Below are positions 39,460-48,928 of a DNA stretch of 64,000 nt, one piece after another (positions within the stretch are counted from its first letter, which is position 1; every line of letters begins with the position of its first letter). The position numbers and the translations under genes were made by a program. The stretch spans positions 19,738 through 83,737 of the forward strand of contig NZ_LQOY01000227.1 in the NCBI RefSeq assembly GCF_002101675.1, given 5' to 3'. The DNA is from Mycobacterium gordonae (GTDB taxonomy: Bacteria; Actinomycetota; Actinomycetes; Mycobacteriales; Mycobacteriaceae). Under the pieces are notes generated by a model. It had not been told where the DNA came from. It was given only the letters and a program-made list of their open reading frames with translations, and did no database searches.

Positions 39460-42360
39460 ATGAGCGAAACACGCTGGAGCGACGTGGCCATGAGCGAGCT
39501 TCCGACCGGAACCGTGACGTTGCTGCTGGCTGACGTCGAGGGTTCGACCCGCCTATGGGAGACCCAACCGGACGCGATGAGGGCGGCCATCGAGCGCCTT
39601 GATGAAACATTGGGCGACTCGATCGCCGCCTGTCATGGCGTGCGACCCATCGAGCAGGGCGAGGGCGACAGCTTCGTCATCGCATTCGTCCGTGCCGCCG
39701 ACGCGGTGGCCTGTGCGCTGTGTCTACAGCGCGCGCCCTTGGCGCCGATCAAGCTGCGCATCGCCCTGCACACCGGCGACATCCAGCTGCGGGGCGAAGG
39801 CAACTACATCGGCCCGACGATCAACCGCACTGCGCGGCTACGTGATCTGGCCCACGGCGGCCAGACCGTGCTCTCGGGCTCGACGGAACCCCTTGTCGTG
39901 GACCAACTTCCGCCCGAAGTCACGCTGACCGATCTGGGCACCCACCCGTTGCGTGATCTGCCTCGCCCGGAACGGGTCGTTCAGCTATGCCATCCCGATC
40001 TGCCCAGTGATTTTCCGCCCTTGCGGGTGGCCAATGTGGTTGTTGCCGAACATCTTCCGGCGCAATTGACCAGCTTCGTCGGGCGCCACGAGGATATGTG
40101 CGGCATCGGTGTGGCGCTGTCCGAAAACCGCCTCGTCACACTGACCGGCGCCGGCGGTGCGGGCAAGACCCGCCTGGCGGTACAGGTCGCCACCACTGTT
40201 GCCGCCGAATACGCCGACGGCGTCTGGTATGTCGACTTAGCGCCCATCACCGACCCCGATGTGGTGCCCATGACGGTTGCCCGCGCGCTGGGCCTGCCCG
40301 AGCAGGCCGACCAGCCGACCGCCACCGTCTTGCTGCGGTTCCTCCGGGATCGCCAAGCCCTTGTGTTGCTGGACAACTGCGAACATCTGCTCGACGCCAC
40401 CGCCGAGCTGATCACGGCCCTCTTGGCTCGGTGCCCGGCGCTGACCCTGCTAACGACCAGCCGCGAACCGATCGGCGTACCCAGCGAGGTGAGTTGGCGG
40501 GTGCCGTCACTGTCCCTGGCCGACGAGGCGATCGAGTTGTTCGCCGATCGGGCACGACACACCAAGCCCGATTTCCGCCTCACGGCAGACAACGCCGGGA
40601 CCGTGACGGAGATTTGCCGCAGGCTCGACGGGCTGCCGCTGGCAATAGAGCTTGCCGCCGCGCGGATCCGCGCGCTGTCGCCGAGTGAGTTGCTCACCAG
40701 CCTGCATGACACTTTCCGCCTGCTCACCGGCGGCGCGCGGACCGCGGTGCGCCGCCAGCAGACATTGCGCGCTTCGGTGCGACAATCTGCGGGCGGCGTT
40801 CGCATGGAGCCGGGAGATTTCCGACACCGATGCGGCCCTACGAATGGGATTTTCGCTGCTTCCGCTGTGGCTGTCACACGGTCTGATGCGGGAAGGCTGG
40901 AACTGGCTGGCGGCCGCGCTCACCGACGGAGACAGCGTGGGTGCTGAGACGGAGGAGACACGGGTCCGAGCGTCCGTGGCCAGGGCCTTGCTGGAGTCCT
41001 TCCGGGCCATGACCGTCGACCTCGACGACGCCGAGCGCAGCCTGGCGGCGGCGCGCCAACTAGGTGACTCCGCACTGGTGGCGCGCGCGCTGACGGCCTG
41101 TGGTTGTCGGGCCGCCGACGACCGCGAGGCGTCCGTCGCCTACTTCACCGAGGCGGCCGACCTGGCCCGCAAATGCGGCGACTCATGGTGGCTGGTGCAG
41201 ACGCTCGCGCTGGAGGCGTCGTACGGATTGCTGTTCGGCGACCCGGTGGGGGTGCCGGTTGCCGCCGCAGAAGCCTTGGAGATTGCCGTCGCAATCGGCG
41301 ACACGTTCGTGGCGCGGCAATGCCGCTATATCTTGTGCTGGTCGCAGGTCCTGCGCGGCGAGCTGTCTTCGGCACTGATCGCGCTTCGTGACCTCGAGGA
41401 GGAGTGCCTGGCGGCCGGCGACGCGTTGTATTCGATGATCACGTCGTCGTTACAAGCGATGGCGCTTGCCTATCAGGGGCAGATCAACGCCGCTCGAACG
41501 GCCGCCGACGTCGCCTTCCAGCGCCTCGCCGACATGTTCGACGCGTACACGGGAATCGTCTACGCGGCATCGGCATTCGTGCACCTGGCCGCGGGGGATG
41601 CGTCCGTCTCGAGCGAGATGTGGGAGGCGGCGCACGAGCGCACACGGATGGACCCCCAGCTGGCGGCCATGCACCTCTGGTCGGCCCTGGCGCCGTTGCG
41701 TGCGGTGATCTCGCCGCGGCCCGCCGATTGGCCGACGAGGTGGTGTCCGCAACGAGTGGTTGGAGCTATGCGGCAGCCCTGGTGTGCCGCGCGCGGGTCG
41801 AGTTAGCCCAAGGGAACTTCGACGCCGCCGAACGTGACGCCTACGAAGGGCTCGAGCTCGCCGGCCGCCTGCAAGGTGGGCTCGTCGTCCCGGTCGCTCT
41901 CGACTGCCTGGCCACCACCGCGGCCGAAGACGGCAACCACGTACTGGCGACGCGGCTGTTCGGAGCCGCCGACGCCGCATACCGACGCATGGGCATGGTG
42001 CGCTTCAAGGTGCTTGAGGACGCCGACAACGCCAGAATCGCAGATCTGCGAGAAGACCTGGGCGACAACGACTTCGATGCAGCGTGGGCCGCCGGCGCGG
42101 CCCTGTGCACTGAGGACGCCATTGCCTACGCACTACGCAGGCGCGGCGAGCGTAAGCGCGCCAGCAGCGGCTGGGCTTCGCTGACCCGTGCCGAGTTGGA
42201 CGTGGTCAAGCTCATCGGCGAGGGTCTGGGCAACAAGGACGTCGCCGCCCGGCTGTTCATCTCACCGCGCACAGTGCAGGCGCATCTGACCCACATCTAT
42301 ACCAAGCTGGGCCTGACCTCGCGTGTGCAGTTGGCCCAGGAGGCGGCGCGCCACTCCTGA
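39460..42360 (+). pseudogene. Adenylate cyclase-AAA ATPase-LuxR regulator, broken into three frames
   Basis: The first frame (39460 to about 40775) encodes a class III cyclase domain (GTVTLLLADVEGSTRLWE, then RIALHTGD) and an NB-ARC-like ATPase with TGAGGAGKTRLA. At about 40775 it reads from RASV directly into DNLRAAFAWSRE in another frame; family members have roughly 130 residues between these points, so a deletion is likely. The second frame runs to about 41705. Then ACGDLAAARRLADEVV continues in a third frame to the C-terminal LuxR HTH (LTRAELDVVKLIGEGLGNKDVAARLF) at 42360. The full-length family is Rv0386/Rv1358/Rv2488c-like. The first fragment might still make a truncated cyclase-ATPase. 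Confidence 0.82.
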
Positions 42361-42447
42361 CTGGCGCCCTGGGTACCGGGCGGCGTGATCGCGCCGTCGG
42401 CATCGGACGTAGTGTCCCTATGACGCGATCTGTGTTGAAGGAGCCCG

Positions 42448-43530
42448 ATGACCGCACGCCACGATCAGAGTGTCGCCGGCACCGGAAACCAGAGCTTTCG
42501 TGCCGAGTGCTCGCCGCAGAATTGGGCAGCGCTCAGCGACTGGCTGCGCCGCCGCGGGATGGAGCTCGACGCCGATGCGCCCCGCCAGTTCGCCAACGGT
42601 CTGGCCAACCTGAATTACCTGATCTCGGTCGACGGCCGGTCCGTGGTGTTACGCCGGCCACCGGGCGGACAGCTGGCCGAGGGCGCCAGCGACATGGCGC
42701 GCGAATTTCGGGTACTGAGCCGGCTGCACACGCACTACCCGCGCGCACCCCGGGCAGTGGCCTTCTGCGAGGACGCCTCGGTACTGGGCAGCCCCTTTCA
42801 GCTGATCGAATACCGGCCCGGCACAGTCGTGTCCGACACGATTCCTCAGCAACTCGCCGCCGTGCCCCGCTCCCGGCTCGCTGACGAATTCGTGACCGCC
42901 CTGGCAGACCTGCACTCGATCGACCTCGACACCCATCCTGAACTCGGCGAGCTCGGCCGGCCCGGCGGCTTCATCGCACGCCAGATCGCCGGCTGGAACC
43001 GCCGGGCGCACAACGCGTTCGACGGATCGCCGCCGACGACGGTCGAGCACATCGTGACCTGGCTGGGCGCCAATGGGCCCGAACCGTCGATCAAACCCAC
43101 TGTGCTGCATAATGATTTCAAGTTCGACAACGTGATATTCGATGCGAACGGCGCGGCCGCCGCCGTGATCGATTGGGACATGTCGACGCTGGGAGACCCA
43201 CTCTTCGATCTCGGCGTCACCCTGTCCTACTGGGCGCAAGCAGACGACGCGGACGTCATTCGCGACCTCGGATTGGCTCCGTCGCTGCAGCCGGGCTTCC
43301 CAGACCGAGAAACGCTCGCGGCGAAGTACTTCGCCGCGGCGGGACGCAAACCGGTGCCAGTCGGTTTCTATCTGGCGCTGGGCCGACTCCGGCTTGCGAT
43401 CGCCTGGCAGCAATTGTTTGTGCTGCATCAACGTGGGGCACTCGTCGGCCCGAAGTACGCCGGTTTCAACCGCATTGCGACGTCTGTCTTGGCGGTGACC
43501 GCCGATTCTTTGTCGACAGAAGACATCTGA
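42448..43530 (+). CDS. Aminoglycoside phosphotransferase-like kinase family protein (ACAD10/11 type)
   Basis: The 360-residue protein has an APH-type fold: the nucleotide-binding NGLANLNYLISVDGRSVVLRRPP near residue 50, the catalytic HNDFKFDNVIFD near residue 214 (Brenner-type HxDxxxxN) and the metal-binding IDWDMSTLGDPLFDLG near residue 235. Such kinases paired with an acyl-CoA dehydrogenase are thought to act on hydroxylated acyl-CoAs, as in mammalian ACAD10/11. Here the dehydrogenase gene follows 40 bp downstream, supporting that reading. GAAGGAG lies 7-8 bases before the ATG at 42448. Confidence 0.85.
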   Translation: MTARHDQSVAGTGNQSFRAECSPQNWAALSDWLRRRGMELDADAPRQFANGLANLNYLISVDGRSVVLRRPPGGQLAEGASDMAREFRVLSRLHTHYPRAPRAVAFCEDASVLGSPFQLIEYRPGTVVSDTIPQQLAAVPRSRLADEFVTALADLHSIDLDTHPELGELGRPGGFIARQIAGWNRRAHNAFDGSPPTTVEHIVTWLGANGPEPSIKPTVLHNDFKFDNVIFDANGAAAAVIDWDMSTLGDPLFDLGVTLSYWAQADDADVIRDLGLAPSLQPGFPDRETLAAKYFAAAGRKPVPVGFYLALGRLRLAIAWQQLFVLHQRGALVGPKYAGFNRIATSVLAVTADSLSTEDI

Positions 43531-43569
43531 TATGCCAGCACCCACTATCCCGAGGAAGAGGACCGCTTC

Positions 43570-44778
43570 GTGATCGACTTCTCCGTCCCCCCGGAACTGA
43601 CGGCACTCGGCGAACGAGTCCGCCAATTCGTCATCGACACGATCGTCCCCTACGAGCGCGACCCGCGACTCACCCAGCACGGCCCCAACGACGAGTTGCG
43701 CCAGGAGCTCGTCGAGCTGGCCCGCAAGGAAGGGCTGCTGACTCCGCAAGCATCCCCGCGGTTCGGCGGCAAGGGCATCTCTCATATCGAGCAGTCGGTG
43801 ATATACGAGGCGGCCGGATGGTCCACGCTGGGGCCCGTCGCGATGAACTGCGCTGCGCCGGACGAGGGCAACATGTATCTCCTGGACAAGCTGACGACCG
43901 ACGAGCAGGCCGAAGAGTTCCTGAAACCCGTGCTCGACGGCGCCGTCCGATCGGTGTTCGCGATGACCGAGCCCGGCGGAGCCGGTTCCGATCCTTCACA
44001 ACTACTCACGCAAGCGCGACGCGACGGCGACTCGTATGTCATCAGCGGCCGAAAGTGGCTCATCACGGGAGCCAACGGGGCAGGGACCTGGATCGTCATG
44101 GCCGATGTGGTCGACGACGAAAAGCGCAGCGGACCCACTTTGTTCCTGGCCAAGGGCGACGACGGCGGCATCGTCATCGAGCGCGTGATGAACTCCATGG
44201 ACCGCAACTACGTCGAAGGGCACGGCGTCGTCGTCTTCGACGACCTGCGGGTGCCCGCAGCGAACGTGCTGGGCGAAGTCGGCGAAGCGATGCGCTACGC
44301 GCAGATGCGCTTGGCGCCGGCGCGTCTCACGCACGCCATGCGCTGGTTGGGCGCCGCCTCACGTGCCCAGCACATCGCCTTGGAGCATGCGAAGACCCGA
44401 ACGGCGTTCGGCGGCCCGATCGTCGACCACCAGGGCGTCGGATTCCTGTTGGCTGACAACGAAATTGCCCTAACACAGTGCCGCTTGGCGATCTGGTACA
44501 CGGCGTGGGTGCTGGACCAGGGGCACAAGGGGCGGCACGAGAGTTCGATCAGCAAGGCCTTCGTGTCCGAGGAGCTGTTCAAGGTTGTCGACCGCTGCAT
44601 CCAGGTCATGGGTGGAATCGGCGTCACCGACGAGACACCGATCGAAATGATCTTCCGCGACATTCGCGGTTTCCGGCTCTACGACGGGCCCACGGAGGTC
44701 CACAAGTACGCGATCATCCGGCGCATGAAGCACGTCGGCTCGGAGGCCGCGCGGGTCCCCGGATCGCACACTGTCTGA
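43570..44778 (+). CDS. Acyl-CoA dehydrogenase
   Basis: A 402-residue flavoenzyme starting at GTG 43570 after GAGGAAGAGG. FAD/substrate signatures are VFAMTEPGGAGSDPS near residue 135 and RKWLITGANGAGTW near residue 160. The C-terminal domain shows QVMGGIGVTDETPIEMIFRD near residue 345 and a terminal RDIRGFRLYDGPTEVHK. The catalytic base position sits in the EMIFRDIRG region, with the long-chain/ACAD10-like arrangement. It oxidises acyl-CoA at the alpha-beta bond, passing electrons to ETF. It forms an operon with the kinase. Confidence 0.92.
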   Translation: MIDFSVPPELTALGERVRQFVIDTIVPYERDPRLTQHGPNDELRQELVELARKEGLLTPQASPRFGGKGISHIEQSVIYEAAGWSTLGPVAMNCAAPDEGNMYLLDKLTTDEQAEEFLKPVLDGAVRSVFAMTEPGGAGSDPSQLLTQARRDGDSYVISGRKWLITGANGAGTWIVMADVVDDEKRSGPTLFLAKGDDGGIVIERVMNSMDRNYVEGHGVVVFDDLRVPAANVLGEVGEAMRYAQMRLAPARLTHAMRWLGAASRAQHIALEHAKTRTAFGGPIVDHQGVGFLLADNEIALTQCRLAIWYTAWVLDQGHKGRHESSISKAFVSEELFKVVDRCIQVMGGIGVTDETPIEMIFRDIRGFRLYDGPTEVHKYAIIRRMKHVGSEAARVPGSHTV

Positions 44779-44945
44779 ACCGTCGACGCAGGGTCCTGTT
44801 GCGTGACCCCCCTAGCGCTGACCGCGGTGGCGACGGTGCTTTCCGCTGCGGACACAAGTCCGCCGGATCCGGCAAGCGCCGGGCTGCAAAGGCTGTGGTG
44901 ATCCGTCTCGGGTGGAAATGCCACCAGCCCGTTCATCAACAGCCG

Positions 44946-46115
44946 CTACCCGATTGCCACACCCAGTTCGGCGGCGAAGACCTTGATCATGTGTTGCACC
45001 GCAATCTCGTTGCGGCCGACGAGCATGTGGTCGTGCTGTCCGTGCCGCACCCCCTGGCCGCACTGGGGGAGCATGGCGAAATCTTCATCGCGCACGGCGG
45101 CGTGAACGGCGTCGTAGATCATGTCGTATCCGGCGCGCATCCCTTCGCTCGTCGCAGGGAGGCGCGACATCCACGTGTGCCGGACCCGGCATCGCGTCGG
45201 CGCACCGGCGGGCAGCATGTCGATCATCTCTACTCCAACGCTGCTGTTGGCCAGGATCAGGTTGGGATAGATCCAGTAGATGACGCCCATGTTGTCGCGC
45301 ACGTCCCACGACCGGTTGGGGTCGGCGACGAGCTCGGTGATCCAGGTGAACGGAAAACCAAGACGATGATGCTTGCCGTACTCGTCGTAGATGGCAGTGT
45401 TGGCCAGCGTGTTCATGCCGATCAGGCTTTCGCCGTGCACGAAGGGGAAGTGATAGCCCTCGGCGAACGCCTCCAGCGCTCCCTTCCAGGAAACGTCGGA
45501 CTCGAACTCGCGGTGATCGTGGTAACCGAACGACGAGTAGTCGAGTTCGGCCAACTCCGGGGCCAAAGATCCCAGATGGGCTTCGACATCGATATGGGCA
45601 TCGGCCGTCAGTACTGCCCAGACGAATCCGTAACGCTCCTGGACGGGCAGTTCGACAAGTCCGTAGTCCTTGACGTCTATCCCGGCGAAACCGGACTTGC
45701 CTGGGATGCTGGACAACTCGCCGGTGTTCTTGTACGTCCAGGCGTGATACGGGCACGTGAACCGGGACGAATTGCCCTGCCCGCAAGCGGGCATCGCGCC
45801 GCGGTGCCGACAGTAGTTCAGGAAGACATGGGCGCGGCCTGATTTGTCACGGGTCACCAGCAGCGAAGCCCCGAGCACCGATCGGACCAGGTAATCGTTG
45901 ATCCGCGGAAGTTGGGCACTGGGCACGATAGCCAGGGGAGTTCGGCGCAGGATCTGAGATTCCTCGAGTTCGGTCAGCTTGGGGTCGTTGTAATAGTGCA
46001 GCGGAACCCGCAACACCTCGGCCGCCATGTCGGTGGTCCTGTCGAGCGCCACCTGCAGAGCGCGCCGGGTCAGGCCTTCGTGCAGTATTCCCTTGTCGCC
46101 GTGGGTGATTGTCAC
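44946..46115 (-). CDS. Rieske non-haem iron oxygenase, alpha subunit
   Basis: A 389-residue protein from a GTG at 46115 that overlaps the upstream stop codon by 4 bp. The Rieske cluster is bound by Cys102 and His104 (YCRHRG) and Cys121 and His124 (CPYHAW). The catalytic iron site shows EAFAEGYHFPFVHG with two His near residues 210-215. Such subunits hydroxylate aromatic or steroid-like rings using electrons from a separate reductase; no beta subunit or reductase gene is nearby. The tight coupling to the metal-dependent hydrolase suggests a two-enzyme unit. Confidence 0.9.
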   Translation of the reverse strand: MTITHGDKGILHEGLTRRALQVALDRTTDMAAEVLRVPLHYYNDPKLTELEESQILRRTPLAIVPSAQLPRINDYLVRSVLGASLLVTRDKSGRAHVFLNYCRHRGAMPACGQGNSSRFTCPYHAWTYKNTGELSSIPGKSGFAGIDVKDYGLVELPVQERYGFVWAVLTADAHIDVEAHLGSLAPELAELDYSSFGYHDHREFESDVSWKGALEAFAEGYHFPFVHGESLIGMNTLANTAIYDEYGKHHRLGFPFTWITELVADPNRSWDVRDNMGVIYWIYPNLILANSSVGVEMIDMLPAGAPTRCRVRHTWMSRLPATSEGMRAGYDMIYDAVHAAVRDEDFAMLPQCGQGVRHGQHDHMLVGRNEIAVQHMIKVFAAELGVAIG

Positions 46116-47038
46116 GGGCGTCCCTTCTTCAGTGCTCCCACCGAATACCAACGGGCAGCGCTTCGGGGTTCTTCGTCGTAGCGGGTGAACCATTGACCGG
46201 CGAGAGGCGGGAGACGCTCGAATGTGGGGTCGTGCCCGGGTCCCTGTGAACGCAGCAGGCCAAGGACCATCTGGGCCACTTCGCGCTTGGGAACCTCGAA
46301 ATAGGTGGATGCGCCTGGCAATTCGCGAGAGGCACGCAGCGCGCCCAGCAGCGCCCGTGGACCCAGCCCGTCAGGCATCAGCCGGGCGAACTGGCCGCCG
46401 TCGTCGGCCGGAACGTGCGTGCGGAAACCCGTGGCGATTATCGACAGGATCTCGCTGAGATGCTTGAGCACACCGGCGATTGTCTTGACCCGGTAGGCAT
46501 AGCTGTCATGAACCGCGTTGTAGACCTTCAGCGCGGCGCTGCGGTGCTCGATTTCTTCGACGAAGTGCCAGATGAACAGCGATGCCACCCGCTCGTCGCC
46601 CGGTTGGAACAGCTTGTCTTCATGGTCGAGGAAGACCTTGAAATACGGGGTGAAAGTCGCCTCGACGATGGCGGGATAGGCGAGCCGCCACGCCAACGGT
46701 TTGGTGGCGGTGAGGCGATCGTAGGAGGCGATCACCTCGCTCGCCGTTTCCTGCAGGCCCGGCCAGCGGCGCGTCAGTGCCCGGATATGACTCAGGTGCG
46801 CCGCGGAATGCTGGGCTTCCTGACGCAGGTAGGCGTTCGCCTCCTCCACGACCCCGGCGTCGCGCATCAACGGGATGGCTTCGCGGGTGGCATCGACGAT
46901 GAACTTCTCGAAACCCGGTGCGAAGAACGAGATCAGGTTGCACTGCATGGCGAACGACGGTCGCTGCGGCTGCCAGTTGAATGGCACGTCGTCGGCGGCG
47001 AAATCGAACCGCACGCGGCGCACTTGAAGCTTCGTCAT
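46112..47038 (-). CDS. Predicted metal-dependent hydrolase (PF10118-like)
   Basis: A 308-residue protein with Glu/His pairs that suggest a di-iron or similar helix-bundle metal site: NAYLRQEAQHSAAHLSHI near residue 70, EATFTPYFKVFLDHEDKLF near residue 125 and HFVEEIEHRSAALKVYNAV near residue 155. The family is called 'predicted metal-dependent hydrolase', but the spacing resembles ferritin-like oxygenases. GAGGGG precedes the ATG at 47038. It ends overlapping the Rieske oxygenase by 4 bp, so the pair is coupled. Confidence 0.8.
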   Translation of the reverse strand: MTKLQVRRVRFDFAADDVPFNWQPQRPSFAMQCNLISFFAPGFEKFIVDATREAIPLMRDAGVVEEANAYLRQEAQHSAAHLSHIRALTRRWPGLQETASEVIASYDRLTATKPLAWRLAYPAIVEATFTPYFKVFLDHEDKLFQPGDERVASLFIWHFVEEIEHRSAALKVYNAVHDSYAYRVKTIAGVLKHLSEILSIIATGFRTHVPADDGGQFARLMPDGLGPRALLGALRASRELPGASTYFEVPKREVAQMVLGLLRSQGPGHDPTFERLPPLAGQWFTRYDEEPRSAARWYSVGALKKGRP

Positions 47039-47123
47039 GGCAAAGGTGTCCCCTCAGATCTCGCGGCGCGGACCATTACGACCGTAGCGCCGTCAGCGCA
47101 CCAAGACAATACGGGTAAAGATT

Positions 47124-47135
47124 TATGTATGGTCA
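47124..47135. promoter_or_regulatory. TATGTATGGTCA motif before the hydrolase-Rieske pair
   Basis: This 12-mer differs by one base from TACGTATGGTCA at 48194-48205, which lies upstream of the neighbouring membrane protein gene. Two related promoters sharing a 12-base word suggest a common regulator. It overlaps the last codon of the membrane protein gene. Confidence 0.4.
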
Positions 47136-48137
47136 GTTCGTCGCGTCAGCGGCCGCAATGGTTACCGGCCGGCGCCGGGTCGCCAGCCATGGAAACAAGG
47201 TCAACCCGCAGATCGCCAGCAGTCCGGCGGCCTGAACTGTGATGTAGGACAACAATGCACCTTCGTGGACCGCGTTGGCGATCACCATCGCTGCCATTGC
47301 AGCCACATACACACCGACGATCCAACCCGTGACGGGCTCGACGCGATCCCGCGCAGGGTGGGCGGTGCGCAGAGCCGTAGCGGCGACTACGACGTAGCCA
47401 AGGATCAGCGCCAGCACCACCGGCCACTGGCGTCCGCCGAGAAAGGTCACGGCGGTCTGCGGAGCGAGTAACAGTGGCCCGACGGCGATGGTGACCAGCG
47501 CGCAAAGAGGCGCGAAGACCAGCAGGGACTTGGCCGTCGACCAACCGCGCCGCCCGGGCGGGTCGATGTGGGGCAGCGCCCATAGCATCAGGTAGAAGAA
47601 CATCGCATCCCATGTCGCCTGCCAGCACAGGTCGACCAGTGGCCAGTCCAGCCAGTACTGAAACATCGGGAAGTCGCTGCGCCAGGTCCACCAGACGACG
47701 TGCCGAAGGCCGCCTTCGATGATGTAGGGGGCGTCGAACGCGACCATGAACAGGCCACCGGTGACCGCGGCCTGCCATCGTCTCGTAATGCCCCATGCCT
47801 CAACGACTTTGAAGCCGGTGAATAGGAAGACCGGATAGAAGATCAGCACATAGAAGGGCATGGCGGTGGTGCCCTGGAACGGTGCCAGCGCGCGAAAGTT
47901 CAGCATCACGGTGAAGTCGCCCTGAACGTACATATTCAGCAACGCCATGCCACCCAACTCCAGCACCACACCGTAGAAGAAGGCGGCCGCCAAGAGCGTC
48001 AGATAGGCGCGCACCCCCCGTCGCCACTGGGCGATCGCGTAGACCACCGCCGAGGCGAACATGACCAGCAGCACCAGATCGAGCAGATTGGCCTGCCAGC
48101 CGATGGTGGCCGGGTTGTTGATGATCACCAGTTCCAC
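47133..48137 (-). CDS. Multi-pass membrane protein of unknown function
   Basis: The 334-residue protein from a GTG at 48137 (GGAGG 7 bases upstream) has about eight hydrophobic segments, including LLDLVLLVMFASAVVYAI near residue 18 and YLTLLAAAFFYGVVLELGGMALL near residue 45. Charged and aromatic loops such as WWTWRSDFPMFQYWLDWP lie near residue 155. I see no known transporter or enzyme motif. It lies upstream of the hydrolase-Rieske pair on the same strand and shares a promoter motif with it. It could be a carotenoid/sterol-handling or cofactor membrane protein, but I do not recognise it. Confidence 0.72.
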   Translation of the reverse strand: MELVIINNPATIGWQANLLDLVLLVMFASAVVYAIAQWRRGVRAYLTLLAAAFFYGVVLELGGMALLNMYVQGDFTVMLNFRALAPFQGTTAMPFYVLIFYPVFLFTGFKVVEAWGITRRWQAAVTGGLFMVAFDAPYIIEGGLRHVVWWTWRSDFPMFQYWLDWPLVDLCWQATWDAMFFYLMLWALPHIDPPGRRGWSTAKSLLVFAPLCALVTIAVGPLLLAPQTAVTFLGGRQWPVVLALILGYVVVAATALRTAHPARDRVEPVTGWIVGVYVAAMAAMVIANAVHEGALLSYITVQAAGLLAICGLTLFPWLATRRRPVTIAAADATN

Positions 48138-48193
48138 GCCCGAACCTCCGGTGTTGTGCGGGTACTCGCTACATGAACATACACTATGAAGAA

Positions 48194-48205
48194 TACGTAT
48201 GGTCA
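48194..48205. promoter_or_regulatory. TACGTATGGTCA motif upstream of the membrane protein gene
   Basis: On the minus strand the region reads TTTGACCATACGTATTCTTCATAGTGT, with TTGACC as a plausible -35. The central ATACGTAT is a palindrome. The motif recurs with one mismatch at 47124-47135. Confidence 0.45.
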
Positions 48206-48404
48206 AATAGCCGGTGCCGCAGCGTCGACGGGTGACTAGACGCGCTCGTCGGGGTGCCAACTGGCTGCGAATCCAGGTACTAAGCGCTTTATCTCAAGAT
48301 CAGTGGGGCGCAACCACTCTCAGCCGCTGCCGCCCGGTGGGACGGGGGATTGCGGGCGGTGCGGGGGCACGGTCGCCGACATCTGCTTTCCCTCGGAGCG
48401 AGGC

Positions 48405-48926
48405 TTACCGGCGTTTCAGTTTCAGCCAGGCCCGGCGCGGCTGGGTCGCCTTGACCTCGCGGATCTGCGGGTAGCGGGCCTGCACACTTCGGATCACCAG
48501 GTCGCCCAGCGTGCGACCGCTCAGCGGACAGCCCAGGCAGGCTCCGGTCAGTTCCACCGTGAGAACGCCGTCGCGCACCGAGTGCACGGTGATCGAGCCT
48601 CCGTGTGATGTGGCAACCGGAGTCACCTCACGCGCCAGGATCTCCTCGATTCCGTCGCGCAACTCCTGGTCGCTGACTTCGCAGACCTGGGCAGACAGCG
48701 CATCGAACAGCGCCGAGCGCACCCGAGGGCCGTCGACCTCCCAGGATCGGTTGACGCCCAACCACGTTCGCACTTCACCCAGATCAACTTCGGCCCGGTC
48801 CAGCACACCCTGATCGATCAGCGCAGCCAACTGCGGCGGAACGCCGGACAACTGCCGTGTCCCGGTCAGCCACCGCATCAAGCGGGGGTCGTCGGTGGCT
48901 TGCGGGTGCAGCAGCGGAACCGACAC
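48405..48926 (-). CDS. NifU-like Fe-S scaffold domain protein of the feo operon
   Basis: The 173-residue protein starts at GTG 48926, two bases after the feoB stop. The C-terminal half is a NifU-type domain: SHGGSITVHSV, then GACLGCPLSGRTLGDLV with the CxxC pair expected to hold an Fe-S cluster. The N-terminal half (LLHPQATDDPRLMRWL) has no clear family. An upstream open frame exists but overlaps feoB. Its place as the third feo gene fits delivery of imported iron into clusters, or the Fe-S regulatory role FeoC plays in other bacteria; both are inference. Confidence 0.85.
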   Translation of the reverse strand: MSVPLLHPQATDDPRLMRWLTGTRQLSGVPPQLAALIDQGVLDRAEVDLGEVRTWLGVNRSWEVDGPRVRSALFDALSAQVCEVSDQELRDGIEEILAREVTPVATSHGGSITVHSVRDGVLTVELTGACLGCPLSGRTLGDLVIRSVQARYPQIREVKATQPRRAWLKLKRR

Positions 48927-48928
48927 GC

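Noticed and set aside
40760..41720. Programmed frameshifting in the cyclase-LuxR gene
   Set aside because: The first junction also lacks about 130 residues, so deletion and decay explain it better than recoding.
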